A stretch of 64,000 nt of DNA from Ornithodoros turicata (lineage: Eukaryota > Arthropoda > Arachnida > Ixodida > Argasidae). Position numbers and translations under genes: made by a program. Below, piece by piece: positions 58,601-61,600 of this stretch (positions within the stretch are counted from its first letter, which is position 1; every line of letters begins with the position of its first letter). The notes beneath the pieces are model-generated. The model was not told where the DNA came from. It did not search any database and was given only the letters and a program-made list of their open reading frames with translations. The stretch lies in contig NC_088202.1 of the NCBI RefSeq assembly GCF_037126465.1, forward strand, positions 106,361,962 to 106,425,961, given 5' to 3'.

Positions 58601-61600
58601 CAAACTCAGGGATATGTTGCCGACGCTAAGGACACACCAGTTCACTTCCACATTACTGTTACATTCAAGGTTATAAATTCAGTTAACAACTGAATTAAAG
58701 CACCGCAAAAGGTCGTCTACGAAATTACCTTGTCCGCTATACCGTCTAGGTTAACTAGTTAATATACGAAGTTAGCAAAAGCAACCTGAAGACATTGTTG
58801 TACACACGTCTTACCATCTGTAGTACAGGAGTGTGTTGTCCTGGCGATTTCGAAGCTTTCCTGGTGTTCTTCATATTCTCACAAAAGTACCCTGACTTGC
58901 ACACAGACGGGGCTAGCCATACTGTATGCGGCAGGTTTCATTTGCACCCTACCTACCAGATTTTTTATGTTTTATTTTTTTTAGTTCAGCTTACGACGTG
59001 GGACACGCTGTATGGTACTCGTCTGTAGCAGCAACAGGTGCTAGTACTACTTTCAATTTTTCTCACAGACCCACAGGAGTGTCCCACAAACTGGAAGTTC
59101 TACAACGATCACTGCTACAATATGTACGATGAACAGGATCCACTTCAATGGTACAAGGCTGAGGATAGGTGCAGGACTCTGGGAAAAGGTCGCTCTGGAC
59201 ACTTGGTCAGCATCCTAGACGAGAAGGAAATGGCCATAATACACTATTTCTTAACGGACATATGGAAAGCACACAAAGAATCCCTGTACATAGGTGAGCT
59301 TTACTCATACTTAATTAAGAGAATTAAGGGCTATGGAGAATTAAGGGTAGCCCATAATTAATCCTTTTCGACAGGTCTAACTGATGCGGCTGGCGAAGGG
59401 TCTTATCGTTGGAGTGACGGCAATCCAATGAGTTATTCAGATTGGTATGTGAGGTACGTACTCAATACATGGCTCAGTAAACACTGCTCGTCCGCCATCA
59501 ACAGCCATAACCTTGTGAAGCGGACAGAATGAATAGTGTGGTGCTGTTAAACCACGCCATGTTGTTCATGTTCGGGATGAAACGTGAACGTCACTACAGT
59601 GGGACTGCGCTAGCCATGGTCGAGCGGTCAGTGAGGTTAGTGTAGAGGTGAATAGCTGGAGTGAAGACGAGGAACTCAATCAGTCCTCCTGGGGTCATCG
59701 AAAAGCGCCACACAGAGGAGCCTTAACCGCCGCATTCTCACTGTGCCCAAAGGGGATTCCTGCGCTTCAAGTGACCCTTTCAGTAGTTTTGGCAATGCAT
59801 TGGCACGCGCTCGCTGCGTGTGCCCAAAGCATTGCCAAAGCTACTGAAAGGGTCCCTCGAAGCGCAGGGTTCCCTCAGGGCTGAGTAAGAATACGGCGGT
59901 AAGTGTACTCTCTAGCACTATGTGTGCGTCTGTAGGGTTATTTCTAGGTATCTCAACTATGATGCAGAAACACGCCTCAACTGAAGCTAAATCACGGTAT
60001 TAGAATATCAGCGGTACTGGAACAGTATGGCACGTGCAGTCTTAGAACATAAACGAAACTGCTGTCTTTGCTCAGGGAGCTTCACGTCCGTGACAGTTGC
60101 AATTCAGCTTCCCATTTTCATTTATGTCAGGGAGGGGGACATGCTAACTAATTGTGTTAATAGCGGTAATATCATATGCAATAGATCATAAAACTTAAGC
60201 ACGTATGTCGAGTATTTACATCTGTCAGCATGAGCACGTGGGTGTAGATACATAAAAATCACGAAAAGTATCGATAAGATGCTTCTTTCTTTTTCCCCTT
60301 GGCCTGGTGTAATGTTGGGTGGCCATCGGTCGCTGCACAAAGGCATAAGAGAGGCTATGTAGCAATTATTTGTATCTTTCTTTACCATCATAGCACACCA
60401 TTTCACCTGGTTAGTTGCAACGGCCAGTTGTCCCGAACTTAGAAATCAACATGAAATATTTCATAGATATATTTGGATGCTGGTGATGCTGAGCTGGCTA
60501 TGCGAATTTGTCCGAGTAGATATTGAGCCGATGAACAAGTATCTTATCTTCTGTGGCACTTCAGGGCGTACGCGGGGCACGGCCTGCCTTCACAGCCTGA
60601 CCTGGTGGCGTACGAGGATTGCACAATGCTGCGCGTCGACAGTGGTCATTCAACATCCCATTGGCACGACATCCCCTGCTCCCTGGGCATGCAACCGCTT
60701 GCAACTCATATTCGTGGCACCGGGTCCTTGGACTCGCGCCCCATCAGACCAATCAGCAGCTACTTATGCAAGATGCGAAGTCACAAAGCCGGTACAAATA
60801 CAAACTACGTGCGTCTTCAACTGTTTTGCAGTGATTCCTATAAGTACTAGCTGTTAATGCACTCGATAATTTTCTCTTCGATTATTGCTCAGGTGACCAG
60901 TAACGAAAACGCGTCGTACTCATCATAAACGTCACGTGCTCATATCCCCTCTCGACAGACTACGTACAAGTCGCATAATTAAGAATAACGCAACACAGAG
61001 ACAGGGACAAAGAACCGCACAGGTTGACAGGACGCTGCTGTCCTGTGCGGTTCTTTGTCCCCGTCCCTGTGACGCGTTATTCTTAGTTATGATTTAGCAA
61101 CTACCTCGTTTTTCTACCTTAGTCAAGGTCACATAAGCTCGCAAACATATTGTCAGTTATAATGTCAGTGCGGTCCATGATCTAGCAAATTTCTTTCTAG
61201 AGTATTTCATGAGCAGTGATACTTGTGACAGCGCTTTTGATTACTTTAAAAAGAAACGTCGATCCTTTGCAGACAATGCTCCTAGTCCGCCACCCCTGTA
61301 TAAAGGCATCAAACCCCCTAGCTCCGAACTCAAAGTGGCACTCGAGAAATACTTCGTATGTCACAATCTTGAGGTGATCTCTGTGGTCAACGTGTGCGAC
61401 CAAATAGTCGACTGTAGGGACGGATCCGACGAAAAAGAATGCGGTAAGAAATCCCCTCTGGAAACGCCCATCAAACTCGCCACGCATAATACATCCTTTT
61501 ACTATTCATTCTTGCCAGGGACTACGTGTCCAGATGGCAGCTTTCGCTGTAACAGTGGGAAGTGTGTGTCCATTGGCGCATTCTGCGATTTCAAGGATGA

